From Stercorarius parasiticus (lineage: Eukaryota > Chordata > Aves > Charadriiformes > Stercorariidae), in assembly GCA_013396915.1 (NCBI GenBank), contig VWZL01001354.1, forward strand, positions 186,001 to 250,000: DNA of 64,000 bases. Reading direction: 5' to 3'. Under the pieces are notes generated by a model, which made no database searches, had not been told where the DNA came from, and was given only the letters and a program-made list of their open reading frames with translations. Position numbers and translations under genes: made by a program. Position 1 is the stretch's first letter; the number at the start of each line of letters is the position of its first letter. Positions 48,346-60,489 of this stretch are shown here, piece by piece.

Positions 48346-48427
48346 TAGAATCATAGCATCATTTAAGTTGGAAAAGACCTTCAAGATTATCGAGTCCAAC
48401 CTGTTTACCTCACACTGCCAAGTCCAC
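48346..48427 (-). mobile_element. CR1 LINE 3' end fragment
   Basis: TAGAATCATAGCATCATTTAA, GTTGGAAAAGACCTTCAAGA and CGAGTCCAACCTGTTTACCT match an antisense CR1 3' end of a different subfamily from the others. About 80 bp. Confidence 0.85.
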
Positions 48428-48946
48428 CATCTTCAGTCACATGGTGCAATTCTGGTGAAGGTCTCAGCGTCCTCCCCCAGTAAAATGGTACCGACCCCCC
48501 GTGCAGGTCCTGCATAGGGCCTGGCCCTGCATTTCCCTCCAACTCCCTTCCCTGGTGGAGTTTTCCCCCTGAAGCCCACTTGTGGCAGGTGACGGTTGCT
48601 TCACCAAACCCCTTCCACGACTTCTGCCCCTTCCCTCGGTAAGGGCTGCAGTGCGGCTCTGTGTGCCCACGTAGCAAAATGTGCTGCTTAAACCAGATCA
48701 ACCTCAAACCCAAACACTTAACCACACTGAACTTTGGTGATGCTTTAAATGTGTGGGTTATACTGAAGGATTCATTTTGCAGTCAGCAGATTTTACCTTT
48801 TCGGCCTTACTTGTAAGACCAGACATGCATCTTAAACCTTACCACCTTAAATGTCCATAGTTTTCAGGGTTTTTTCGCTAAATCTTAGTGTGTTAATGTG
48901 TTTGTTACATGCCTTTGCCTCTCCATTCTTGTCTCCTGTGGAGAAT
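48428..48946. other. Intergenic, no feature seen
   Basis: No gene recognised. Open frames on the minus strand here (48405-48725) have no family signature. Confidence 0.5.
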
Positions 48947-49094
48947 GTGACCATTCAAAGCCAGGCTTGATGAGGCTCTGAGCTACCTGATCTAATTAAA
49001 GATGTCCCTGCTGACTGCAGGAGGGTTGGACTAGATGACCTTTAGAGGTCGCTTCCAACCCAACACATTCTGTGATTCTATGATTCTACGATTC
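48947..49094 (+). mobile_element. CR1 LINE 3' end fragment
   Basis: Sense-oriented. CCAGGCTTGATGAGGCTCTG, AGGGTTGGACTAGATGACCT and CTTCCAACCCAACACATTCT, then the terminal TGTGATTCTATGATTCTACG repeats typical of CR1 3' ends. Confidence 0.95.
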
Positions 49095-51697
49095 CTGAGT
49101 CCAAGTTGAGGCTGGTCTCCTCTCTTACACACCTGGGAATATAGTTACCAAATTATTTCTTCATAGTGGAAATTTTACTTCCTGGGGTTTCGCTCACTTT
49201 TAACGTATTCATGGAGACTGCAACATTTTAGCCGCTAAGGCTTATTGAAAACACTTGAGTCTCTGGGCTCTAATGTAGCTGCGTTTGATGCTTAATGCTT
49301 TAAATGATTTGTGATCATGAAGAGTTTGGTCTGACAGTGTAAATGTGAGTGGAGAGATTTCTGAGCTCTCCATAAAAAATAGGAAAAAAAACGGCACAAG
49401 CTTTTGCAGCTTTGAGGGAATTTTCTATGTACGTAGTAGATAGAGAAAATTGACCTCAAAATGAAGCTTTTTTGGGAAAAAGCAGAATCAGATGTCGACA
49501 CAACAGAAGACCCTTCCAAGAGACAAAAAAGCCCCTCCGTACACATAAAAATAGAGCCTGCTCAGCATCACGTTCAGCCACCCCAAAAAGCCAGGAGCCA
49601 CAGCTTAGCCAGGCTAATAGACACCCCTGCCCAACTTCAGCAGGGGGGAAAGAAAATCAGCTTTTAACACCCCACGTGAGAGCCCTGGCTGTGGCTTGCT
49701 CCAAGCCCCTTCTTGCTGGGAAGGCTTGGGACAAGTGGGAAGCGCCAGCGCTTTTCCAAGGCGGTGACTCGCGGAGGGAGGGATAATTCCCCTCCGTCTG
49801 CCCCCCAACCTACCCGCTGCTCGCCACCTCAGCATCGGCACAGGTTTTACCTCGGCCAGGAGAGATGGAGGAATGATTTGCGTCTCACAGATAGGGATGA
49901 GAGGCAGGGGATGAGGTGGTCTAGGTCACTTTCTTTGCAAATTGTATGGTTTAGCATCACAAAGCCAGAAATCTTAAAGTGGGACGTCGTCTGTAAGCCT
50001 TGCTGGAAACTTTTAGAGGCTGTCAAAGCCATGAATTTGTTATTCAGCGAGTATTTTGCTTGTGACAAAATACCATGCGGCTTAGCGTGTGTTGTGGAAG
50101 CGAGCTTCTGATTTATTTTTTAATTTTTTTTTTTTTTTTGGTTTGGCTCTCCGCCAGCGTTAATTGTCTGCAGCAACCCATGCAGCTCGGAGCTGTTAAA
50201 ATGTGTAATCTCGAAACGTGCAGTGAGAGAGCAGCGTTTTGTTCTTCACGCCCCCTGATCAAAGTCTGACCTCGAAGTTGCCTAAAAATCCCGATTACTT
50301 GGAAATCGTTTTCAAACGCAGGAACGGGTCTCCGTCCTTACACGGCTCTTGCGGCATCCTCCTGGTTCTTTAGTACCACCACATGTAGCGCAGGTGGGTG
50401 TCGCATAATCTACCACCGATGACCCTCAAGACAGCAGGAATTTAGCTCTTTTTCTAAATGTGTCTTTAATCACCGGCTCCCTATAACCGTGTGAATGTCC
50501 CTGCTTGGGAGGGGAGGTGACGGCTCTGGTTGCAAATGGTCGGTGTCAGAATGAGTCAAAGCTTGGCTGATAGAAAATGGGAATAACAAAGAGTATTTCT
50601 AAAAGGACAAGAAATAAAGGGTATTTTTTTTCAAGAGCTGAGGGAAATTTGAGGGAAGCCAGTAATTTCCCATCTCTCCAGCGTTGTAGTCATCTGATAA
50701 CTTCAGTTGGCCTTGACCATTGATTACTAAATACACAATTTCACATGAGATGACCTGTTTGCCATGGCCTTATTAGTTTGTGTTTTTTTTTTTAAAAATG
50801 TATTCAAGTAGTGTAGGACAAGGGAGACATCGTCCTAATCTGATTTGAATGCCAGCTCCTAAGAAGAATAAAATTAGTATTTACTAGAAATGAAGGCAGT
50901 GTCGTTTCAATAGCTAGACTTTGGTACTCCTCAGAAGGTGTAGATAAGGATATGCACTGTCTCCCCACCCACACTTGGTTCACAAATTAATGGCCTGGCT
51001 ATGGCTGGCAGACTGAATGCTTCCCGCTGTGAAAAAGCAGTTTCTGCCTTCAGCTCTTTCTCGTAACAGCGAACAAAAGGTCCAGTTACGGCCATGCTGG
51101 CCTGGCCACCGCCACCAGCAGGATGCCGACAGGCAGCTGGTCCTACCACCCTCCCGAAGGTGCCCAGGGCTCACAGCAGGAGCCTCCCAATGTTTCCCAC
51201 CACCCAGCTCCCACTGCCTCACCACATCTCGCTGGTCAGAGCTGTGTTTTGCTTCCAGGCTCTGTTCGCACGGGTGACCCAGCAAACCCTCGGCAGCCGG
51301 ACCCGAAGTCGGACCCACCAACACGGATGGGCATTCGCCTGCTGGTTTCATGCTGCTGGGTCAGGCTCCTGCACCCAAATCATTCTTAATTTCAGTGCTT
51401 GCATGGTTCTTATTTCATAGGCAGTCGTTCCCAATATTTTTTTGCATGGCCGATCTGTGACTGAAAAAACTATATATAAACACTTTTTTTGGTGCAATGC
51501 GTATTGACGATGAGATTAATGTTTGTAATTGGGTGCAGACTGGGGTGAGGATGGGGGCGAAGGTGGTTTTATGCTCAGGAGCATGTTTTCTTCTTGCGAT
51601 GTGAACGTCTTCATCCTGCTCTTCAAGGCAGAGCATACCTGTGGCTGGAGTGCCCACGGCTGGCTGGGTCCAAGGGCTTGTGCACTGTCACACAGGG
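49095..51697. other. Intergenic, no gene seen
   Basis: Mixed composition. AT-rich parts around 50.5-50.9 kb look like unique noncoding sequence. A T-run lies at about 50124-50139. ORFs at 49.5-50.1 and 51.0-51.4 kb overlap on several frames and show no recognised domain. Confidence 0.55.
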
Positions 51698-52111
51698 CTC
51701 TTGTGAAAGAAGATGAGGAAAGGCTGAGAGACCTGTGTCTGTTTAGTCTGGAGAAAAGAAGACTGAGAGGGGATCCCATCAATGCTTATCAATATCTAAA
51801 GGGCGGGTGTCAAGAGGATGGGGCCAGACTCTGCTCAGTGGTGCCTGGGGACAGGACAAGGAGCAATGGGCACAAACTGGAACACAGGAAATTCCATCTG
51901 AACACGAGGAAAAACTTCTTTACTTCGGGGGTGGCAGAGCACTGGAACAGGCTGCCCAGAGAGGTGGTGGTCTCCTTCTCCGGAGACATTCAAAACCCGC
52001 CTGGATGCACTACCTGTCCAACCTGCTCTGGGTGACCCTGCTCTGGCAGGGGCTTGGACTAGATGATCTCCAAAGGTCCCTTCCAGCCTCTACAGTTCTG
52101 TGATTCTGTGA
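51698..52111 (+). mobile_element. CR1 LINE 3' fragment, well preserved
   Basis: Sense-oriented. The translation [20 protein letters not shown], then [20 protein letters not shown] and a NRLPREVV block, is the C-terminal tail of CR1 ORF2. It ends in GGACTAGATGATCTCCAAAG, CCCTTCCAGCC and TTCTGTGATTCTGTGA. 5'-truncated at about 410 bp. Confidence 0.97.
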
Positions 52112-53940
52112 AGAAGGTCTTGTAAAATATACTAAGCTCGGCAGGGAAAAGGTACTTACCACTTGGATGACCCAGTTTTTCATCAGAAAGCAGTCCTAGG
52201 TAAAAGAAAGGTACCGCACTGGGGCCCTTGAGTAAGGTCCACTGAGAAAATGCTAATTAGATTCAAATTAACGTGCGAGGTGTAGGCTTTTGTGGAAATA
52301 AATGTCCCTGAACAGAGGGATCATGCTCTCTGCAGGGCAAGTGGAGACCAGGTCCACAGGGGGAATTAAATGGGCATCCCCTGAGACACCCAGCTCAAGA
52401 GGCAGCAAACCACGTCCTTACACCAACCTAAAATTTTGCTTAAAGATCATTTCCTCCAAGGAAACGTTTACTAAGATGCCTCCATACTGTCAGGTGCGAT
52501 GTGCTGCCCGCCAGCAAGGAGCCGGGTGGCATGGGGCAATGCTGCAGCGGAGTGGGACAGCCCCGCTGGAGGAAGGGAGAGTGCCAAGGTGCAACAGCCC
52601 CATTTGCAGGTGGTGTTGAACTTTCTCTGCCCTCCTGAGGGTGTCTGCGGGGCCTCAGCACTCAGCCCTGAGCAGGGCGATGCTGGGGACACGCCCTGGC
52701 ACAGCAGGGGTGGCATGTTAACACCTCTGGGGCTTTCAGGAGGAGCGGGAAGGGACCATGGACCCGCCAAAGCCATGGTGGTGCTGGCCCCATTATAAGA
52801 TGCTCCAGTGTCTATGGGGAGAAAGGCACCTTGCGGTTGCACCGGTGTGCGCAACGTGCAGCAGGGAAGAAGTGTTTGAGCGACTTTTGCGTTTCTGATG
52901 GCGGGCATTTCTCTAGGCTTGAGCCCAGGAGGGTGGTGAAGAGCTGTCAAAAGGTCCCGGTGCAGATTCACAGAGGTGGTGGAGGGAGGAAGTGGTTGTG
53001 CTCTCATCTCCGGATGATCTGCTGCACACCAATTGCAAAGCCTTGTACGAGGCCCGCAACAGAGCTTGTCCTGCGTAGGCAAGGAGGGATGGGGAGCTAG
53101 TGGAAAAAAAAAACATTTAAGGGAAGAAAAGCAATTTTTGTAAGGGGGAAATAAGCCACCCCCTACATCACCTCTGGATTTGAGACAAGTTGGCACGGCC
53201 CTGTTTGGTACAGATCGAGCATGGTGAAGGCCAGATCAGGTACTTCTCCACGCAGCAGCTATTGGCCCTAGGACCACAGGGGCTGCCGAGGAGATGGGGA
53301 GCTGTCTTGGGCGGTGGGAGGCCTCCTTGCCCTGTGGGGAAGATGTTGATGGGATGTATGATGAAGATGTGTGTAACCAGCACATGGGGCTGGTACCCAG
53401 CGGGGCTGGCCCTGCAGCCCAGGATGCCCAGACAGGAGATAGGCTGATGAGGCTGAGTACATCAACCCATGTTGGCCAAGGGACTTGGTTTTGTCCAGGG
53501 GTCAGGTCTTGTGTGAGAGGGCCAGCGGGGTGTTAGAAGGAAACAGAAGTGCAGGAGAAGGAGATGATTTCCTTCTCTTTCTGAGCCCACTCGGAGCAGG
53601 GAGGGGGCATGGAGGGCGATGGGGTGCTGGGCCCCAACCCACGTCCTCTCCATAGTCAGGGATGACAAAGAAATGTTGATTTGCAGCCAGGAATTAAGAA
53701 AAGGGAGAGACAGCAAATATAGATATTAATCCTCAGGTGTTATTTTTAGAATACCTAGAGGTGAAATCTGCCGCTCCCCACCATCCCTTGGAAGCAAGTT
53801 TACCTTATACATAAGAGATGTCAGCTTGGGATTATGCACTAGCAGTGATTAAGTACTGCATTAATTGCCACTTACTAAAACAATTAGGTTATTTTTTCAT
53901 AGGAAAGATAGGGAAAAATATATGCACAAAACGCCTAGCA

Positions 53941-53958
53941 CAAGTTATGCATAACTTG
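53941..53958. repeat. Perfect 18-bp palindrome
   Basis: CAAGTTATGCATAACTTG is identical to its own reverse complement. It lies at the end of an AT-rich block and could be a dimer-binding site, but no specific factor is implied. Confidence 0.85.
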
Positions 53959-54120
53959 CGTCTGCGCACGTGGATGCGAAAAATTGAGACCCCAAAGTCC
54001 GTCTTCCTTAAACACTCATTTTCTGAACCCGCAGAGGTGAATGGCAGCTGCTTTTGGCAGCTTTTGGGGTTCATGCCTGGAAATGGAGCGGGCCGGCGGG
54101 GAGAGCCGGGCTCCCCGGTG

Positions 54121-54135
54121 CCACTAGAGGTCACC
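54121..54135 (+). promoter_or_regulatory. CTCF-like binding motif
   Basis: CCACTAGAGGTCACC matches the CTCF core CCASYAGRKGGCRSY at 14 of 15 positions (T replaces G at position 11). It sits in a CpG-dense cluster, the kind of context in which binding could be methylation-sensitive. Prediction only. Confidence 0.4.
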
Positions 54136-54829
54136 GTCTCAACGAGGTACCGGCGGCGGGGGCACCGGCAGCGACAGCGACACCGGCAGCAGGGAGCCCG
54201 CCGGGGCCGGGAGTACCGGCAATCCCCTACGACCACGGGTTTTCACTGGTGTTTACAGACAGGCGGTTTTTACGGAGCAAAAACACCTATGTCCAGCCTT
54301 TGTGAAACGCTCCTAAAAAGGTTTGCCGAAGGGGACGGAGTTAAAATAGCTTCGAAATAATCAAGGAGGGAGAAAAAAAAATCAAAGGTTTGTGCTTTGT
54401 GAGTGAGGACTTCTTGAGTCACTTTGCTATACTTGATATACTACTCCTCCTAATTCGGATAGTAATTAAATATCTTGATAAAATCTAATTCTCCGTACTT
54501 AGTTAAAGAATTTTAAAGCATTCAGATGGAAAACGGGTTGTTTTGGAGCTTTTGAAACTCAAGGCGGCTTTTGAAGGACACCTTCCACAGCATCCTATGC
54601 AAAACCTTCCTCGCCACAGCTCTTGGAAGCTGATTTTTTCCCGAAAGCTTCAGTGCCAACCGTCTGCCACACTGACACCTCCATCAAACGCATCTTCATG
54701 TTTCCTTACCTCCACTCGACAGCAAGGGGGAGGCAGAAATGGGGTCTCGGCCACGGTGGGGCTTTACAGGAGCCACTACATCGAAATCTTTGCTTTTAAA
54801 TCTTTGCTCCTTACAGTGTACGAGTTAAA

Positions 54830-54906
54830 GATGTTGTCATGGTTCAACCCCAGCCAGACCAGTGCATGGTCCTAGTTGCCAGCTGGGGTTAAACCACGAC
54901 AGATGT
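54830..54906. mobile_element. 67-bp TG...CA inverted-repeat element with 5-bp TSD
   Basis: The left arm TGTCATGGTTCAACCCCAGC (54835-54854) and right arm GCTGGGGTTAAACCACGACA (54882-54901) are reverse complements at 18 of 20 positions. The element is flanked on both sides by GATGT (54830-54834 and 54902-54906), a 5-bp target-site duplication. TG/CA ends and a 5-bp duplication are hallmarks of retroviral-type integration. The arm sequence resembles the start of avian ERV LTRs as I remember them, which I could not check. No internal coding sequence. Confidence 0.75.
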
Positions 54907-56597
54907 GTAAGCAAGCGAGTTGTTAAACTTGCCCAAGAGAAATACCTACAATCAGGCAGTTGTTATCTTTCTCTCAGAGCTTCCCCCATCTCCATCGTTG
55001 GATGCTTTCCCTCGTACCCAAAGTTCAGGCCTCAGCCTCTTTGGGGATGAAAGGCTCCCATTTACGTGCCTCAAACGTTTCTGGGTAGGGTAAAATTTAA
55101 AAGTAAGTAACCATCATGGTTTTAGCCAGGTTTCGCTTTGAATCACCGGCTTACCTCAAAGCAAAACCGAGAGAAAAACCTTAGGCTAACTCTCATGATT
55201 TCAAACCTCGGACTATCACACATCTTCACTTATTGCTAGAGTGAAATTATTCAGAGCCGATGCCGGCAGCTATCGCTCCCAGACTAAACACCCTCGATTT
55301 CAGCGGTGAAACTGAGAGGAGGATTTGTTTATAGTGGCTACCCCCATATTTAGCTGGCGGAAATGCTGGTAGCAATCACTGCCGACACCGAGCAAACCCA
55401 CTCTCGCTTTCCATGTCGGCACCCTCTGCCGAGCCGCCACTCTCGCCACGCTGCTTTTTAGGGAGGACGTGGACCTACAGCCCTGCGTCAGGCTGGGAAA
55501 TGCCACACGGTGAGGAGGATGGGGATGGGAGGTGGGGATTTTTGGCCGGTGGAAGGCGATGGGTGTATGGCGCCAGGGAGCAAAACCCGGTCAGCGTGGC
55601 GTGGCCGAGGCTGGCACCCGGAAACACCTTTCCCTGTGAAAGCCGAGCTGCTGCAGGGCTGTGAGGGGATAGTCCTCAGGAGCTCTTCCTGTGAAATTTC
55701 CTATAGAAAAATAGAAAAATGTGGGTTTTTCATGCTGGAAATGCTTGGCAGCACTGTTTCGCCTGGATGCTGTCACCGCGTGTTGATACCATAATGCTGG
55801 TGGGCAGGTTCAGGACAGGAGAATCCTTCCCCTTTGCTGCTCATAAAACAGCCCCACTTCTTTTATCACACCTCAAAGGCCCCAACTGCTTTATTTTACA
55901 AATGAGTCTCGCTTTCGTGAGGGAAAGTTTAATGCACCTGCAGGACCAGGTAGTCACCGAGCTCCTGGTTTCCAGCCACTCTCTCTCAGCTGCCAGGGCT
56001 TGCAGTAGGAGATGGAGGAGAAGGTTCAGGGCCCTGCAGTGCAGGAGGCTTGGCCAGGAGGACACCGCTGTACAGAGTATTTCTGGACCTTTTTGTCCCC
56101 CAGTTCTCCCAGTCTCAACCCTCAGGGGCCAGCAGGCGTTTCCGTGTCCTCAAAGCGTTATCTGCGTGTTCACAAGCTTTGCAGGCACATCGTAACAACC
56201 TGTGTATGTACAGACGGTCCCAGGCACTTCTGCAGCCATCCAGCTGCCCGGCACCTCCTTGGATCATGGTGGGAGGTGTGGGAGTGAATATTGCTTCCTG
56301 GTAAACAAAAAGGCGCTGGTGCCATGTGCTCCGGTTTAATTTCTTTGTCGGAGATAGTCCTCGTTATACAAGGCCAGGTGTAGGGGCTGGGAAGAGGAGA
56401 GAGGAAAGAATGCCAACAGGAGGAAGCGCAACACCCTGAGGGCAGCAGGACCCTGATTTCTGGAGGACACCCATGGGTGTTATGGCATTTAAAGGTGTCA
56501 TCCGGCATTAGGGCCCGTGTGGTGTGGGAGAGACCCGGACCTCACAACCAGAGTTAATGCTGACACCTTTCCCAAGGGGAGACCTTATTGCTTATGA
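54907..56597. other. Intergenic, no gene seen
   Basis: Unique-looking sequence of moderate GC with no gene family recognised. Short ORFs overlap each other on both strands. Confidence 0.5.
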
Positions 56598-56913
56598 AAG
56601 GAGGTCGTAGCGAGGTGGGTGTCGGTCTCTTCTCCCAAGTAACAGGCAATAGGAAAAGAGGAAACAGCCTTATGTTGCCCCAGGGAAGGTTTAGGTTAGA
56701 TATTAGGAAAAATTTCTTCACTGAAAGGGTTATCAAGCACTGGAACAGGCTGCCCAGGGAAGTGGTTGAATCACCATCCCTGGAGGTATTTAAAAGATGG
56801 GTAGATGTGGTGCTGAGGGACATGGTTTAGTGGTTGTTTTGTCAGTGTTAGGTTGATGGTTGGATTCGATGATCTGGAAGGTCCCTCCCAACCTAGGCGA
56901 TTCTATGATTCTA
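56598..56913 (+). mobile_element. CR1 LINE 3' fragment
   Basis: Sense-oriented copy of the same subfamily as that at 8.6 kb. It shares CTTCACTGAAAGGGTTATCA, CTGCCCAGGGAAGTGGTTGA and CACCATCCCTGGAGGTATTT, and ends in CCCAACCTAGGCGATTCTAT. Its translation keeps [20 protein letters not shown]. Confidence 0.96.
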
Positions 56914-59900
56914 AGGCACAGAGGAGATCTTGGCAGACGGGGAACATAAAGCCAAGGGAGATGAAGGTCCCTCTAGTCTCAGCTGGAGGGAGTGCCACCT
57001 CAAGCACAGGACCACACTTTCCTCCCCTTGTAAGGAAATCTCCTACAGAGGCTGCGGAAAATCAATAAGAAAACCTTGATAATAAACACTGCGGTTCATC
57101 GGACTGAAATTATCAAAAGCCAGTGCAACTTTACTGCGGTTTATGTCCATTTAATAAAATCTGCTTTTCATCTCCCTCTGAAGGCATGTGACCCCAGTGA
57201 TTGAAAGCAGGCCAGGAGAAGCCCGAATGAAAAACCCACTGTAGGTATGGGACAAACTCCAGTACAGGCAAGTTAGGTGCTGATTAGAGACCATAAACAC
57301 TTGAACAGAAATAACAGGGCGAGCCAAAGTGCTGGAAAAGGCTCCTATGCTCGTAGGAGCCATAGAGAAGGTGAACTGCAAACTGATACAAGCCTCCGTC
57401 CGGCACCAGATGGCCATCTCAGGCTCCTTCACATACTGTTTGCTATAGAGGGAGGTCTGGGGACTGGTTCTTAAGGAATGAGGAAGGATCTCGATGCATT
57501 TCAGCTTTGTATCACTTCTGACTGCTCTGTTGACAAGAGGTGTGGTGAGATGAAAGCAAGGCAGAGAGAGATGAGAAGGTGGCCCAGATCCTCCTTTTTG
57601 TTATTCAGGCGTTAAATGGAAATCTGGAACACTCATTTTAGCCAGGAAGCAGGTACTCTCAAGAAGCTTTGAAATGACAAGCTAGTTAGAGAAAATATGC
57701 ACAGTGAGATGATCTTGAACATCCAAATTAAAAAATAGTTCCTTCAAGTGCTGTCTTCATAGATTACATAACAAATCCAAGAAATAAAAGCAATCCAATC
57801 CATATTCTTTTTTAATTTGGTGATCAAATGGTCAGGCTTTACTAATATTATCAATGGCATGTTGGGAAAGGGCTGCTGGTAAGATCTATTCCAGCCTTGC
57901 CTGACTTTTGATAACAACATCGCTTGATAGAATTCAATTAATTAATGGCAGGTTTTAAGGATCACAGACTTGCCTTTAACAGGGAAGTTAATCTTAGTTA
58001 ACCCCCTAATCAATCACAAAAATAAGCCATCAGAAAGAAACAAAAGCTCCTCCCAGAAATTGCTCAACACTTTAAATTCTACTCACAGAGATCTAAATGG
58101 CCTCAACATTTAGGGCTTTTGAGTCTATAAAGGAAAATAAAATTTATGACATTTTGACCGACTGTGGGTATTTTGAAATATAAAAGTATGACATGATTGT
58201 TTCTTGAATGAAATAATTGTGTTTATATGGGTGAGATTCAAGATCTCTGGATTCACACAGCTACATTTAGATGTCTGCAAAGTAGGTGTCTTCATGTAAG
58301 AAAAAAAAAATTCAACTCTAATATTGAGACGCAGACAGTGGAGCTGAGGAAAGACAAACCGTATGGAGTTTCAGGTGGAGAAAAAAGTAGGGAAACCTGA
58401 ATCAGGGAGCAATGCTAGTTTCAATCTGGTAGCCTGGACAGAGAATTTAAAAAGACCACAGCTCCGTTTGCTGTTATTTCTTAGATTTGAGACATAATCC
58501 TGCTCTGATTTAAGTCAAAGGGAGTTTTGCTATTGACTTCAGAGGGACGAGAATCAGGCACTTTGACTGTTCCAGACCTGACTGTTTTATTTGGAAATAT
58601 AACTTTTTAAAACACACACTTTTCTCTTAAAATGCTACAAAGTAGAGCAAGTAATTACATTAGGCTCTACCTGAAGCTCCAGAGAATTAATACAAAGGCT
58701 GCTTGGCTCTTGCCAACTTTCACTATTACAATTTTACTAGCACCATATGCAGCACTACCTTACCTGCTTGTTTCACTTAGTGAACTCATGGGGGTTATGT
58801 TTGAGCTTTTTTTTTTTTTTATAAAGGAATATGCAATATCCACAAACAAAAGCTCCAAGGAGTGGGGACCAGCGCGGTGGCCCATATGGTCTTAGTATCA
58901 AAGAAATCAGAGATGGAGCAGGTCTGTTTGCTCAGCAACCCCATCCTTTTTGCAAACTTGCAAAAGTTGGCTCAGGAAAAAATGTTCTTTGGGGTGGTTT
59001 CTGTTGCTTGCTGTCATGCAAGAAACTGTGAAATGAGATTTCCGGTGTAACTTTGAGCGCCCCTGTGGCCAAAAAAGAAAGGAGCTGCAAGGTAAGGAGA
59101 GGACTGGCTGTGTCAGCTTTGAGGCCGTGGAAAGGTTGGGGATGGTTTTCTGCGAACAGCCAGGAAAGGGTTTCTGCAGAGGAGAGGTTTCACCAGAAAA
59201 AGCTAATCCTGTGATTTTCGTGTGACTAATTCCAATGCAGGAGAAGAACCAAATGCAAATTATACATACAAGGCTTCACAGAAAGAACAAAGTGGAGATT
59301 GTTCTCCAACCGACAGCTTTGCTAAGGCAGAGTAAAAGTTGAGGAGGGATTTGTCACCGCTGGACTTGAAAATAAGGCGACATCTTGCTGCAAGATGAGT
59401 TTTGAAGACCAAAGACTCTTGCAGCTCCTTCAGGCTTGCTCAGAAGGGACCTTCTGCTGCACCAGGCTGGGGAGATGGACCTCAGCCCCACCTGCACCAT
59501 GCCATGCAGCAGCTTGTAAGCAGTCATGCCAATGGCAGTCCTATTTTTCTTCATCCTAGTGAAAAATGCCCTGCGGTCAAGCTAACGAGGCATTTGGCTC
59601 TGCCAAGACCCTGTGAGACTGCTTTACTTCACTGCATTAGAGCGGCCTGACAGTTGAGTTGGGTCCCCTCCTACACAGGGAATGGACAAGAACCTGGCGT
59701 GCCTAACTTGAGGGCCAAATGGTGTAAGCCCATGAGCTTTTTTTAGCCCTAAGGATTGTCAGCTGTGAGGTTGGGCAATGAGAGGGTCTGGGAATCCAAC
59801 GGGTGTCAGGAGGAAGCAGTGTTAGACGGAGCAGGGAGGTAGGGAGCAGAAAAAGGGATGAAAGGGCTGGAAAAGGAAGGCAAAGGTGGTAAACTCAAGG

Positions 59901-60489
59901 AAGTTTTAAGTTGTTTCTCAGAGATGGGTTTGGTGATTAAGTACAGTGTATGGATAACTTCTGCCCACTAAACAGAAGATTTACTATATCAAAGAGCTCC
60001 ATCATTGGGCTCCAACTTGGTTCATTGGGCTCCAACCTGTTGCAAAACAAGGTTTTATCTTCAGAAGACAGCTTGTCTTGGCTACTCCTAGAGTCAGAGA
60101 GAAAAATCAAAGGATTTGTGAGGAAAGGTTAAAGGTTTGAAATTGAAGGTGCAGCTTTCAGCCTCATTTGCAGCCTCCTACAGCTTAGTCCACAATGAGA
60201 TTGGGGGGGTTACTGCCAGTACACCACCTTGCGATGCACAAGTACACTGAGCCGTGACTACTACAAGGCACAATCATGTACAAGTCAGACACTGGTGGCT
60301 TTGAAGTACTGGCTAGCTAAGGCTGACAGGTTTTGTTGCAAACTTGTTTCTGAACTCCAGCATAGCCTAACATACACTTATTAGTGTGCTGGGACCAGCC
60401 CTCAAGAGCCAGGAGCTGGCAGAGCTACCCTCTCTCTCTGACTGGGTGAACTGACTGATGGTCTGGGACATGCTTCTCCCTTGCTCTGG
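56914..60489. other. Intergenic; AT-rich candidate conserved noncoding block
   Basis: No gene recognised. The part at about 57810-58160 is AT-rich with dense homeodomain-type TAAT/ATTA motifs and GTTAATCTTAGTTAAC (57987-58002), two HNF1-like half sites. It looks like distal regulatory sequence, although conservation cannot be tested here. The remaining ORFs are short. Confidence 0.5.

Larger units (their letters stand above)
52112..54834. other. Intergenic, no gene seen; CpG cluster with CTCF-like site
   Basis: GC-moderate sequence. A homeodomain-motif-rich AT block lies at about 53815-53960 and ends in an 18-bp palindrome. A CpG-dense cluster follows at 54083-54240. AT-rich unique sequence occupies about 54.36-54.52 kb. 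No coding family recognised. Confidence 0.55.
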
